A stretch of DNA of 64,000 bases from Magicicada septendecula (taxonomy: Eukaryota > Arthropoda > Insecta > Hemiptera > Cicadidae): NCBI GenBank assembly GCA_034769895.1, contig CM068367.1:1314371046-1314435045 (forward strand). The letters are read 5' to 3'. The number at the start of each line of letters is the position of its first letter. Position 1 is the stretch's first letter. The notes under the pieces were generated by a model that was given only the letters and a program-made list of their open reading frames with translations, was not told the origin of the DNA and searched no databases. Shown piece by piece: positions 36,839 to 48,543 of the stretch. The translations under genes and the position numbers were made by a program.

Positions 36839-37420
36839 TTTTTTTTCAAATTATTGCAGATTTGTGTTCTGTTCGACTAAGCGAACGTTGAACAAATTGT
36901 CTGACACAACACATACATGATTATGAAGAGTTGACCATTGACAGCTCTTCTTGTTTGTGTTAACAGATTAAACAGATACACAAATTACAAGAATAAATGA
37001 CAAAAACATGTACACAAACGAACAAAAATCACTTCCACTTGCTGCTGGCATGATACAGTAAGTTCAAAATGTTAAACACTGACCCTATAAGGCACATATA
37101 ATACTGGTTGATATTAACACTTAATGTTGACATGAATACAAAACATACAAATATTACAGAACAGATATCACAGACATACAGAGAATACAGTACATTATTA
37201 GTTAAACCTGAATGGTAAGTCTAACAGTTTGTGCCTTTTTAGTCTATAAATATCTTCACTATTATCTAACAAATTAATTGCTAGGGGGTTTGGATGCTTT
37301 TCTAATTTAGAGATGGGAGTCCTGCAGAGGCGCATGATTTCTTCTCTCACCGTTGGAACTTTGAGGTCTCGGTATGTAGAGTTGTTGGAGGCGAACCATG
37401 GAGCGTCAGCTATTCATCTT
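36839..37420 (-). pseudogene. Jockey-type LINE 3' end
   Basis: The minus strand reads APWFASNNSTYRDLKVPT, VREEIMRLCRTPISKLEKHP, NPLAINLLDNS and RLKRHKLLDLPFRFN, then a stop at 37198-37200. This is the conserved C-terminus of Jockey-clade RT (DAPWYxxNxxIHRDLxxPxV, HPNxLAxxLL, RLKR). A 3' untranslated part runs down to a T-rich tract near 36839-36849, which may be its poly(A) tail. The copy is 5'-truncated near 37412 but the remaining frame is intact. Confidence 0.82.
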
Positions 37421-37920
37421 AAGTTTTAGAACATGGTTTATAAACGGGAAGAATTGATGTTATCTTCTTGGCACAAATATTTACACGTAACGTGTGTTGG
37501 ATATTTATAAGGAAATTCTAAAAATTTACTTAATCAGTGATGTAACGCCCTAAGTTTGTATCAGAAAAGAAAACTGGAAGTTTCTGATTTATCAGGCGAA
37601 AATAGAAACAATTTGTCATCTTATTGTGATGAAATAGAGCTGTCAAACGATTAAGTGTTCAAACAGTAAAAGAATTACAAAGTGAATTGGATACCGAAGT
37701 TTAATATGTTGACCTATCGAGTCACAGACGTTAAAGCTATGTTCAATGAATTTTTAATTACGTTAAGCTTAGAACTAAAAGATAAAAGTGTTCGTTTATG
37801 TTTTACTTAACTTACCTCATGTAAAAAAATTTAATTCCTGCAACCCAGAGTCTCGGAATTTTATCGAAACCGTATTGAAATATCCAGTTTTGTTAGTTTT
37901 ATTAGCAGCCATATTAGCAC
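37421..37920. other. No gene recognised
   Basis: AT-rich DNA; no repeat copy recognised. Confidence 0.4.
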
Positions 37921-38106
37921 CAACTTTGTTACTACTTATTGCCACACTGCTAAATACTTCGTTCTTGACGAGGCCTTTCGGTGTCTCCACCATCTTCAGG
38001 TCTTAAACGACGTAATTCAGTCGTTTAAGAGCTAAAGATGGTGGAGACAAAAGCACCGTCAAGAACGAAGTACTTAGCAGTGTGGCAATAAGTAGTGACA
38101 AAGTTG
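37921..38106. mobile_element. Palindromic PLE-like hairpin element H2
   Basis: Inverted repeat with arms 37921-38011 and 38020-38106 around GTAATTCA. The arms match over most of their length (CAACTTTGTTACTACTTATT and its complement mark the outer ends). Each arm read outward contains a core: the left arm (minus strand) has CTGAAGATGGTGGAGACACC then GAAAG; the right has CTAAAGATGGTGGAGACA, slightly decayed. No clear target duplication was found, so the real ends may lie outside the palindrome. Confidence 0.65.
37975..37999 (-). ncRNA. Hammerhead-like core of H2, left arm
   Basis: The complement reads CTGAAGA, T, GGTG, loop GAGA, CACC, GAAAG: a four-pair stem closed by a GNRA-type loop. Confidence 0.4.
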
Positions 38107-39835
38107 ACGTATTGACATAGTTTTGCATAAAACTGTTTTTGTTTTGTTCCCACGCGTGCTGGCAGTGAACAGTGGGTCAGCCGACGAATGCAGATCATCT
38201 TATATACGGTTACTATCGTTATATCAGTACGTGTATTAAAAATATTCGTAGTAGATTTTGTGTGTGTGTAGCTTGTATTGTAAAGAAAGGTTAATAGATA
38301 GATGTAATAGATAGCTTGTTTGTCTTCAGAAAGGTTGAAGTATATTTGCACTACTCTTTTTTAGTTGAATCAACCGAGATTCAGATAAGTAGTCCTGTGT
38401 TTCTTGCGTGCTTATCAGAACACCGACACGGTTGTAAACCCCATCCTTGAGGTTTAAACAATTCTTGCTAGTTTTCACGGCGTTAATTTTGCCTTTTATT
38501 ATTTTACAGAAGTCATTCACAATAAACGAATCCTACAGTAGCACCTGTCATAATCATAGAATACTCTAAAAATTGTTTTTTTTTTTGTTTTTAAAGATTT
38601 CAGAGCGGTTCAGACGTACGTGTCGAACAAAAAATACTTGTAATAAGAGAAGGCTAGAGGTTGGTACGTTCATTGAAGCGTGTAACTTGAAACCGCAGTT
38701 TGGGTATCAAGAAAAAACAAAAGAAAGATTTGCATAATATCAGTGTATTGTAGAGATTAAAGAAAGGAGATATATTTTTAATACACTCTGAATGCGGACT
38801 GGCGTGTTGGTAGGCTGTCCAATTCTCTCGGGTTACTGCTGGAAACAATGGACACCACGCGACGTATGGTAATGCCAAGTGAAGAGAGAGAGAGAGAGAG
38901 AGAGAGTGTGCATTTGTGTGTACAGCCCAAACATTAAGTGTGTAGTGTAGGTGGGCTGGACCGGTCCCACCCTTCTGATCAATCTTTTGATAATTACCTT
39001 CCTGACACTGCCACCTTACGTTTTTATTATCGCAGACCGGTCTTTGTAAAATTCAACCACATGTATGAATTTCACTTCGTCATACATGCGCGGGCGTACG
39101 TCTTAAATATGGTGCAAAAGCCGCTAAAACAGGCCCACATGTGGCTATACTGTAAAGTTTGGTCACGTAATTGAGATTGACGAAAAAAAGTCGAAACTCG
39201 TATTGGTAACGCGCCCAGACGGAAGGAGAGGAAGGGAAATACCAAGTATCGTCGACAATGAGAAACTGGATAATGAAGGGGGAGACCACTGTAGAAGTCA
39301 AACGCCTCGCCCGTTGCAGAAAGGAGTACCGGAAGTGGGTTGGAAGACGGCGGAAGGGTATGGAATAGAAAAAGATAAATCTTTAGATTGTAGGTACAAT
39401 AAATCATAATATGTTGGGACGAACTCAGTGACGATGAAAATGAGTACTTCAAGGGGGCTGGATCAAATTTGAATTCAGGAAACGACAATTTTAAAGTTGC
39501 CGTAATTTATCGTATTAAATATTACGACAGAAATGATATGGCACAGGAAATGAGACAAAAAATCTTCAGCTCTATCCGGACACTTTATTCGGTCATATGT
39601 TGTTCAGATGATTTCAGTTTAGTATAAAACGCATTACTATATACGACCAGTCGTTACATATGGATGAAGCATGAACACTTTCGACGAGCACCTAAAAAAT
39701 CGTCGACTTTTTCAAACGCAGATGATTAAGAGTAGTGAATATTGCCTTTTAACTGACTGCAACTGATACTGTACCGTGTACGGTTGTACCTCGAGCGGAT
39801 GCATCTATGTACGCGTTAATAGATCAACGTGGAAA
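38107..39835. other. No gene recognised; short (GA)n
   Basis: A (GA)11 run lies at 38884-38906. A 138-codon minus-strand frame (39072-39488) and its overlapping frames are Ser-rich and unassigned. Confidence 0.4.
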
Positions 39836-40162
39836 CTACGGAGCAAGTTATATTTGAAGTATCTACCGGGCTGTTTGGCCGTGGTCCGCGATTTACAATC
39901 AAACCAAACGTTTCAGCAGCACCACTGGCTGCCATCCTCAGTGGAATTCGAGTCTACCTAACGCGGGGTGTCATACGTCAGGCCCACAGTACACCCCGCG
40001 TTAGGTAGATCGAATTTCACTGAAGATGGCAGCCAGTGGTGCTGCTGAAACGTTTGGTTTGACTGTAAACCTTGGACCACGGCCAAACAGCCCAGTCCAT
40101 AGTCATACTTCAAATATAACTGACACCGGTCGTGAAAGTCTTAGAACAATATTACGGAGTAA
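39836..40162. mobile_element. Palindromic PLE-like hairpin element H3
   Basis: Arms 39847-39975 and 39988-40120 form a long inverted repeat: the outer ends are GTTATATTTGAAGTAT and its complement, and the centre is CGGGGTGT...ACACCCCG. Read outward, each arm has CTGAAGATGGCAGCC...GCTGCTGAAACG (right) or its near match on the minus strand. CTACGGAGCAA (39836-39846) and TTACGGAGTAA (40152-40162) match at 9 of 11 bases and may be the diverged target duplication. Confidence 0.7.
40020..40052 (+). ncRNA. Hammerhead-like core of H3, right arm
   Basis: CTGAAGA, T, GGCAGC, loop CAGTGGT, GCTGCT, GAAAC: five Watson-Crick pairs plus a G-T pair. The left arm carries the matching copy on the minus strand. 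Confidence 0.45.
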
Positions 40163-43007
40163 AGTATAAACACAGTGCCTTAGGTCTATAAGGTAAGGTA
40201 ACTGGTCGAAAAGTGACGCTCGGGTTCCAGAAAATCGATGAATCGCCAATAAACGGAGGGGAAGGCTAGGGAAGTGTAGCGAAAGAACCTTGATGATAAT
40301 GGTGTAATGACAGCGATATAATAACGAACTAGAACGACTGGAAGATGCAGGAGAAAGACAATATGAAATCTGGTAATTATACCAATCTTCTTAAGTACAA
40401 ACTTTTATCTGGAAGCCTAATTATATCGTCTATAGTTCATGTTATCCCCACAGTTAAACAAACGTATTAATAGACAGCACACTACGTCTTAGAATTTAAA
40501 AATCGTCAAAAATTTCTAAGAATCTAAGAAATAATTCTAATTTTTGTAAAACATACTGCAGCTTTTTTCATATTACAACCGCTTGGTAAGCACTGAATTG
40601 GTACTGTCTGTGGCGATGCGGGCGCACAAGCGTTGCTGCGCGCAGTCGGACAGTTTGTAAAAAATTGCGTTCGCTCCATTGGTGGCATTTGGTGCGATTA
40701 AGTTGGAGCAATTGTTAGCGCGAAACCCATACATACGGGTAATTTATTTTCAAGCGTTCGTTCGTAAATTTTATTTGATGTGCATATAAATTACGTGTTC
40801 GCTGCTGTTTCCGAGAAAATGCGGCGGTCGTACAGCTGTTCTTAAGAGCTGAATTTAAGGTTGCACATTAAATACAATTCATGTCTGTTAATCTAAGTAT
40901 CGCGAGAGGGGGGAGGGAGGGGGAGGGACGGAGGCCTAAAACGTAAACTCGCTTGTTTTTGTAACAATTTAAAACTACTGTAGTTTTATTGGCGCAAACG
41001 ACATTTAAATGAACTCCATTAATCTTTGACTTAAAACTGTCCCCAACAAACTTGTTTCCCAAGCGTCAGATTACTTTGTACTTAGCTGTCAACAGTAGTG
41101 TAGTAATGCCTTGTGACATAATGTGCTTAATTATTTATGTATCGTCGCTTTTTCCTATTACTCGGAGGTCAGTGGCACGGGTTTCCTTGGTCCCACCAAC
41201 GCGGCAACCGGATTCAGCCTCAGAACCCTTCAAACTCAATTTGGATATTTCCGATAAAGTACTTGAATCTGCAGTTTATCTAATACCATTCTAAGTGTAC
41301 AGCTAATGAAAGATTTTGATCTAACCTAACCTATATCTAACATATTTTCATCAGCTTACGCTTATTAACATTGAATGTATCTTTACGTCGTGCAGTAAAC
41401 AGCATTACTTTACTCCAGCATTAGGAATTTAACATTTTATAGTAATCCGAAGAATGTTTCTGATTTTCCCGTATCCTCGTTGTCTTTTTCAATTTAGATT
41501 AGGTCGATGTTTTTATGGCACTTCCTTATGATAGGTTTTCCTTATGTTTCCTAGTAAAGCTTAATATTTCGTGGTCCTGAATCCCATTCCAGATGCCGGT
41601 GGAAGCCCAGTTGCTTGTTAACCAAGGCGAATTTCCGTGTTAACCAAGGCGCAGCGACTACAGTCCTTAATATTTTGTTTTGAGAACACCGTATAAGCTC
41701 TTGTTTGTGCAACCCAAAGTCGGATGGCATAGATCATTGAAAATCTGTTTGTACAATAGAAAGTGTACTGCAGATTGATAGAGAAGAATTTCTTCCCATG
41801 AACCAATACGAATTCTTGTTCTTGATTCCCGGTGCAACCCGGTTCTTTTAACAGGGTTTTGGATGTTTGCTTACCGTCTAGTTCAACCCAATATATTTGT
41901 ATGGGTTCGCATTTGGCATTTATGTGGTTAGTAATGCCACTCGATTTTGTTATGTTTTTTCATTCCTCCATCAACAATTCGTGTGATATTCAACGCATGT
42001 CTATAAACGACTCCAAGTTACACTGCTCCGAGTTACAAAGTTCCGAGGTAGCCTCAAACTTTACACTGGAGCTGTTCAAATTGCGCAACTCTTTTCAACA
42101 TGATAGATCTTAGGTTGAACAATTTATAAGTTAAGCACTGTATAGGTACTATTTGGCTGTACAAAAACGTTTCACCTCTATACAGATGACTTTTACTTTA
42201 TTAAAAAAAAGAAAAGATCAAGGATTTATTCGTGAGAAAGTCAAGTTTACCTATAAGTAATGAAGGCACGCTTTTTGTTTTGGTTTCTCGATACTGTCAT
42301 TTTAGAGTTATAGGCTACTTCGGCTCCTTCTTCGGCGACTGTCACGTACCGTGAAGCAACTTCTTGATGTCGGGTGGCAACAGTTGGTTGCTTATACTGT
42401 GTACGATGTTTTTGAATTGTCAATAGTGTGAACTTTTTGCCGATCGTGTTGCAACGGCCAAAACTTGTTTGATTTTGCTCCTGTACCAGATTTGCCTTCA
42501 CGGCAGCTGTACCCAACTCTTGTTGCCGGCACGATTTCTTCCGTTCTTCTTTATCCTGCCCGACTATATCCGACTTGCCAGTATCCCTGTGTCTGTATAA
42601 TTCCAATTAAACAATATAGCACGGAGACTCCCCTTAATGATATAAGCAGCTAAAGCTAGAATGTTCGCGTTGTCGTGTAGCGAGTGAAGGAATACTACAG
42701 CAGTAAATCCAAAACGTCTTGCTGCAAGGAGATGTCACGAGGATCACGGATTTATCCCACCCATAACCGTGGAAAGAAACTTTTTGCGTCCGATGAAAGG
42801 AAGTTTTTGCTCCCCTCAGTTATGGAGCCCGGGGCCAATGTCCCCATTCGCGCGACCTTGATTGCAGAAACCAAAACAAAAGCGATTACTTGGACCTTAT
42901 AGCTAGCAGTATACAAGGTATGTTTGTTTGCTCAGATTTAACGTAATGATGTCTTACAACTAACGCATGGCTTTCATCGAGGTTTAAAGCCACGAAACAT
43001 TAAGTAG
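40163..43007. other. No gene recognised
   Basis: The segment 40600-40830 is GC-richer without a recognisable feature. A 119-codon minus-strand frame at 42247-42606, rich in Gln, Lys and Arg, was not assignable. Confidence 0.35.
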
Positions 43008-43495
43008 CAGGGCTTGATTTCAGGGGAAACGGGCCGGAACGGCGTTTCGGAACCTCTTGGATCCAAAAATAAATTACCGAAAAAATATGACAAGAAAAAC
43101 TTAATTATTACAAAAATTTACTACTACTTTTTAAATTGTGCACCTTATTAGTTCTACTACAAAACTAAACATTTGTCAAAATTAAACACCAGCACTAATC
43201 TTTATCTTAACTACTATCGTTCATTTTTTTGCAGAATCGCAATGTTGGTCTAAGTTTCGACAACGGAAAACTGAAAATTACAGCTTCTTTATTTGAAAGC
43301 AGAAAATCAGTACCAGGCCCCCATTATCTTATGGCCATGAAAGCAGTACAAAACTTGACTTTTTTAGGAGTTCCGCTTCAAAGAAAAGGAAGGTAGGAAA
43401 AACAATAAGCCCGTAGACCCTGAAAAATTTTATGAGACACTGAAAAAATCTATTGAAAGCAGACTGCTTAGTAAACAAGATCTCGAGCTAATATA
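43008..43495 (+). pseudogene. Possible hAT transposase remnant with left terminus
   Basis: CAGGGCTTGATTTCAG at 43008 resembles a hAT terminal repeat. About 220 bp downstream, after TTTTTTTGCAG (an acceptor-like sequence ending at 43233), shifted frames read FDNGKLKITASLFESRKS, LMAMKAVQNLTF and KPVDPEKFYETLKKSIESRL. The last is like segments of hAT-derived proteins of insects, though I place it from memory of the pattern only. No right terminus was found. Confidence 0.35.
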
Positions 43496-43918
43496 AAATA
43501 TAAATATACTTGCGTCTATATAACTTTTGAATTGATGCATTCCGGTACCTATAACTTTATAAATCAACCACTGTTAAGTAGTATAGAATTTTCCCTTCAG
43601 TAAAGTTAAATGTACACGCTGGAGTTTCATACACGAAGTGCTGTCGGTGTTAACGTCAACGGCATTGTTTGTGCCTAACAGGCGACAGCCAGTGAAGACT
43701 ACAGTAAACATTAAGAGACAGGATATCGTCGCCACAGTCGATTCTTTGTTTGTTCGTCGAGTCGGTATTTATTTGTACTTCCGTATATGTGAAAACAGCT
43801 GTTTTATTCTCGCTCGTAAATAGTTTTTTGTTTTATTAACATACGTGCGACGATTGATTTATTACAGCCTAACCTGACGCGTGTTTTATTTATATGTACA
43901 TTGACAATGCATATAAAA

Positions 43919-43920
<2 letters not shown>

Positions 43921-44003
<83 letters not shown>
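43921..44003. repeat. (AC)41 microsatellite
   Basis: 83 bp of perfect AC repeat, closely followed by a short GTGTGTGTGT run. Confidence 0.95.
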
Positions 44004-44004
<1 letters not shown>

Positions 44005-45009
44005 TTGAGTGTGTGTGTCAGCGCGCACACATGCTTCACTGCTATCGTGTGCAAGTGTATTGCCTTTGTTTGCATGAAATAAGTTAAATTGATCGTAGTT
44101 GGTTATGCAATTACTGACCAGTCAGTTCAAGGCAATTAGTTGCAATACATAAATAGTGAGAATAAAGAATCATGATCAGATTGTATTGATCGATCTACTA
44201 ATTGTTTATTAGATAAGATACTTCATGGTCCGAAGGACATGGTTCGTAGAAAACCATGTTAGTAGATATAACTTTTTTTTAGACAATGACTGTTCCCGTA
44301 CTGATTAGTGCAGGTGAAGCATATCAGTTATAAAAGGGAGAAGATTTAAAAATTAGTTTTCAATAATCTAAACAGGTAACGCTGTTTAGAAACAGTATCC
44401 ACTGTTCCACGTACCTCGTTGTTTTCCCAATACCGAAGGTTCCGGTTTTCCGTAATTGCATCTATTTCTTCGCCGATATCATCGCCAAGATCTACTTTTC
44501 CTCTTCGTTTGACATCGGTCCGTCCACCTTGTATCTGTATTTATTCCTCTGAGATGTCTGTCCCACGTCAACCTTTATCTTTCAAAAGAATTTATTCTGT
44601 TTTCTACCCTCCCCATTCTTCGACTAATTTGATCGTTACTGATCGGTTGTATTTAACGTTACTGATCGGTTATATTTAAAACTGCACTACTCGTTTTACA
44701 CGAAGTACTGTATATATGTTTTATAAATTTGTTTCATTTAATTTGTTTACTTACTTTTTGACTCTATACGTATAGAGTTCATTATTACATTATTCTATAC
44801 TTCGATGTTGCAGATATTATACTACAGGTTGTATAAATACTCTCCTTGAAGTCCAATTGGGATTCGTAAATGACCAATCTTTAAATAGTTATATGATAAA
44901 TGTTGCGCAGAACAATGGAGTTAGCGTGTCCAAAAAAGGACTTTTGGTGGGAGTCATCATTTCGAGAACAGGCGGCCTGTAAGGGCGCGTAAGTAGCGAT
45001 TCATTAGTC
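44004..45009. other. No gene recognised; small tandem pair and palindrome
   Basis: GTTACTGATCGGTTGTATTT occurs twice in tandem (about 44635-44677, one change). ACTCTATAC/GTATAGAGT at 44761-44778 is a perfect 18-bp palindrome. Confidence 0.45.
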
Positions 45010-45335
45010 AGTACAATTGCTAATATAGCTCCCTCCAGCAAAACGATAACAGTCGGCATCGACGCAGCTGTTATCAGTTGTAATTAATTTATCTCGTATC
45101 AGTGTAGCCACGTTATCGACATATGTCTGCACATCGTTAACCAACGGCTGTACCGACAGCAGAATGACGACGATTCGACGGTCGTCTCCATTGAAGGTGA
45201 TAAGCTACGTTTGAAGAATACCGATTGTGGCAACGTGGACTCAAAACGGTAATTAAACGTGCAATCTGATTGGTGCACAGAGACAGTGTCGGGAAGTTCC
45301 GTGCATTATTACTGTACATTAAAGCCTTCCGAATG
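45010..45335 (-). repeat. Dispersed repeat family R, copy 3 (minus strand)
   Basis: On the complement: CATTCGGAAGGCTTTAATG, CACTGTCTCTGTGCACC, AATCAGATTGCACG, GAGTCCACGTTG, GCTTATCACCTTCAATGG, GTCGTCATTCTGCTGTCGG. It is not interrupted, so it shows the uninserted state of the family. It directly precedes M3 copy 2. Confidence 0.65.
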
Positions 45336-45353
45336 TTATTAAAGTATTACAGG

Positions 45354-46291
45354 CAGTGTCGGCTGGTGTTATCGTTGTAGCGTTCCACAACCACTATAAT
45401 AGTATAGGATGACTAAACTGTAAAATAATATACAATAACACTAAGCAGTTAAAACGTAATCAGTTTCGACGGAAAACGTATTGGTTTCTATGCGGCAAAA
45501 TTTACGTACAATTTCGATGTGGCGCGCAGGCTGGTGGTTGTAGGCCGATTGCAAGTTGAAGAGTAAATGGTAGACCTTACTACACAAACATATGGAATGA
45601 CGTCCGAACTCTTCATAATACCCCAATGCTTCATATGTGAGTTTGGTGGTTGCAAAGCTTTCGCAACGCTTCAGTAGGAGCGTTGTAGCGCATCCTTAGT
45701 TGTGTCATGAAATCAGCTGTGTCGGTTTACTGTTTACGTTCATTGAAAGTAAAAATTACCAGTTGTTTAAGGTTATAAAATACGGATAATGTTTTACAAC
45801 TGTGATTATGATAGTAAAATGTCAATCAAATTTGTATTAATTAATGTGTGTTAAGTACTATTTTTATTATTTTTTCCTTGTTTACTGCTACTGTGTGCTT
45901 TCTGGATTTGGTGATTCTGTGTGCTTTAAAACCACGTGACGTTTGGAAAAAGCACGATGCTGTTTAACTTTCACCTTTCGCTACATATTTAGTATCTGCT
46001 TACTGCAAAGTTAGCTAGTGATGGTTTTAGCGACCATTCATAAGTAGGCCTACTTTGGAATATATGGAATCTGGAACATAGATGGAAATACTTATAGTAC
46101 TGAGGTTATTGCATTATCAATGACATTTCTCTTTTTGGGGAAAACAGCATCCTTATATTTTTTCCATATGACAGCACTATGTATGATGCATATATGTAGG
46201 TCTGCCTACTGTTTAAATGTGTTCTTTGACCCCCCCCCTCACCAAACCATCTACTACAACCACCAAGATTTGGAACCATCAGCCGCCATTG
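45354..46291 (+). mobile_element. hAT-like repeat family M3, copy 2
   Basis: A 938-bp copy with both ends: CAGTGTCGGCTGGTG on the left and CAGCCGCCATTG on the right, whose complement CAATGGCGGCTG gives an imperfect terminal repeat. Flanks ATTACAGG and TTTACAAG match at 6 of 8 positions. It contains an extra block of about 100 bp near 45660-45760 that copy 1 lacks. Confidence 0.65.
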
Positions 46292-47319
46292 TTTACAAGC
46301 TGTTATGTGTATACCATGGGAGAAGAAAACTGTACTGATTCATTGCTAACACCGCAGTTACAGGTAGTCATTGATAGTGTACCGTGTCAATTAAGCAGAG
46401 ATCGGCATCCAAAATAAAAAATAATTTAAGAAATTAGTGGTACGAATTATAGTGCGTGGGTAGAATACGATTTAAGTCATCATCAGTACTTAAAACAAAC
46501 AATTATTTAATCCTGTTTAATGTCTCCCCTCGTACAACCAAGCGCCACATGACGCTAAACCAGGGTGGATGACCACGTGTTGTCTCGATAGCCAAGGTTA
46601 TTCGTTGGGGGTAAGACAATGGTAAAGATTCGATCCGATCTTCATATTTACTTGCTTATAGTTTATCGTTTACCTTCGGCGTATACACACGCACAGACCG
46701 CAGGGAAAAGAACAAAGAACGTTCACATCATACATTTATCGGACTGGCTTCGTAACTTCAATAACTCGTACTTTTTCGATGTGAAAGGTTATCAAATACG
46801 TAATTAGACGTATATAATTCAATTTATGTACGAAGCGTTGAGCGTACATTTAATTTTCATTAGCTGCCAAGTTCCTTTCTTTCCGTTTTACACTGATACG
46901 ACCGCTCTTACGAAGTTGTGTATTTAAATAACGCACATTAAATCATATACATATACATAAATCAAATTTAATTATATGTGCGTATTAAGTGTAACGGGTT
47001 CACAATGTGTGGCATGATTAATGTTCGTGGGAAACAAACATAATTTCCGTATCGTAGACGAACAGCTGTTTAGTGTTTTGATAAAAAATCAGATAATGAT
47101 AATTATTGACTTGTATGTTGTGTGTGTTTGCGCGAGTGTTTTTTAATTTGTATTTATTTAGAATAATTCAATATTTAGCCTTAAATAGTGACATTAATCT
47201 TTTGCTAATGTGCATTGGTCCAATCTCTTTCCAATATCATGAAAGTTACTTTTATATTATTATTATTATAATTTTAGTTTGTTTATCCAGTTGCTATAAG
47301 AAAAGTAATGAACAAGTCC
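46292..47319. other. No gene recognised
   Basis: AT-rich DNA with only short frames. Confidence 0.4.
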
Positions 47320-47549
47320 TCGCAGAAGTGAACGAAAATAGATCACTTTTAATAATGAGTGGAAGCAGAAGGGCAAAATTGATCGGATTGATTGAATCAA
47401 TTCTTAAGTAACATTTTTGAAGGAAAGGTGTTGGGGGAAAACCAAGAGGACGGACCAAGAGTAGCGTTCTTCAGAGACATGGGAAAGGAGATGAACTTCT
47501 CCTTAAAGAGAACTGCGATCGTATTGTACTGCAATTTAAAGAGGACAAT

Positions 47550-47612
<63 letters not shown>

Positions 47613-47665
47613 GTGGGTAACTCGACAAGGCTTGGCCTTTAGATGATAATGATGATCCATTTGCT
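47320..47665 (+). pseudogene. LINE 3' end carrying an internal (GA)n expansion
   Basis: In shifted frames: SGSRRAKLIGLIESI, NIFEGKVLGE, KEMNFSLKRTA, then WVTRQGLAFR and tandem stops. This is the tail (GKxxGRPR, LKRTAxDRxxWxxxQGLAFR) of an insect LINE. The (GA)29 microsatellite at 47554-47611 lies between the damaged KRTA...MER part and TWVTRQGLAFR, so it expanded inside or was inserted into the former coding sequence. The 3' tail is short ATGATAATGATGAT. Confidence 0.72.
47554..47611. repeat. (GA)29 microsatellite
   Basis: 58 bp of perfect GA repeat embedded in the LINE tail. The Arg-Glu frame across it is a repeat artefact. Confidence 0.95.
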
Positions 47666-48098
47666 ATCTTCAATGTTAATCAACTGTTTGAAATGCAACA
47701 TGTGCTTATTAAAAAAAACTAAAGTAAATACTTACATTTTAATACATTCTGAAAACGATAAAACTATTTATTGGAAGAAACGACAATGTAATATTCTAAA
47801 CACACGCGCGCTCGCACACACATTTATATCACATTGGTGTATGTTGATCACTTTAATCAGTTTGTGTACCATCAAATTTTCTGTAGTTTCACGGGACAAC
47901 AAGAAATGTTTTATAACAAGAAGAAAGTGTGCAGATTAAAAGGAACCACTACAAAAAGTTTGACCTTATAGTATGAACTGGAACAGAAGACACCTGTCAC
48001 CTGTATTGTAATGTATTTTTATAATGGTGGAGACGAGGTTTGAATCGTGTAATCGGCAGTTAAATGATAGTATAAAGCTGACAGTGCGTGTATAAAGC

Positions 48099-48543
48099 TA
48101 GGGGCGTATTTACGAGGGGGGGGACGAACGGAAACGGACCCCCCTGAGGGTTCAAAAAATTTACGAATTTTGTTACTCTCTTAATTTTTAGGCTGTTTTA
48201 TTATTTTTTTAGCTGTGTACGCTAATATAATAGTAACTATTTTTTAAATATACAAACAAGCTTATTGAACAGCATTAGCGTATACGTTTGAAATATGAAA
48301 TATAGGAAAACAATTCAGTCAGTATCTTGTAAACAGTGTTTCAATGACGCATATTTTTATTGTGTTACTACCTTATACTTTAGGTAGGACTGATTTCAGG
48401 ATGTAATCACATAATTTTCAACCACTATAAAGATAGTTATGTTGATTAGTCTTAACTTGTCTATTCTTTTGTATGAAAACGACTCGACCCCGGACCTCCC
48501 CCCCCCCACTCGCCACCAAGGCCAAATTCTAGATACGCCACTG
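48099..48543 (+). mobile_element. M1 MITE, copy D
   Basis: Full-length 445-bp copy from TAGGGGCGTATTTACG to AGATACGCCACTG, collinear with copy A. Flanking octamers TATAAAGC and TATGGAGC match at 6 of 8 bases, consistent with an aged hAT duplication. G8 and C9 runs lie near its ends. Confidence 0.7.

Noticed and set aside
42247-42606. 119-codon minus-strand frame
   Set aside because: No domain, repeat or neighbouring coding evidence; treated as unassigned.
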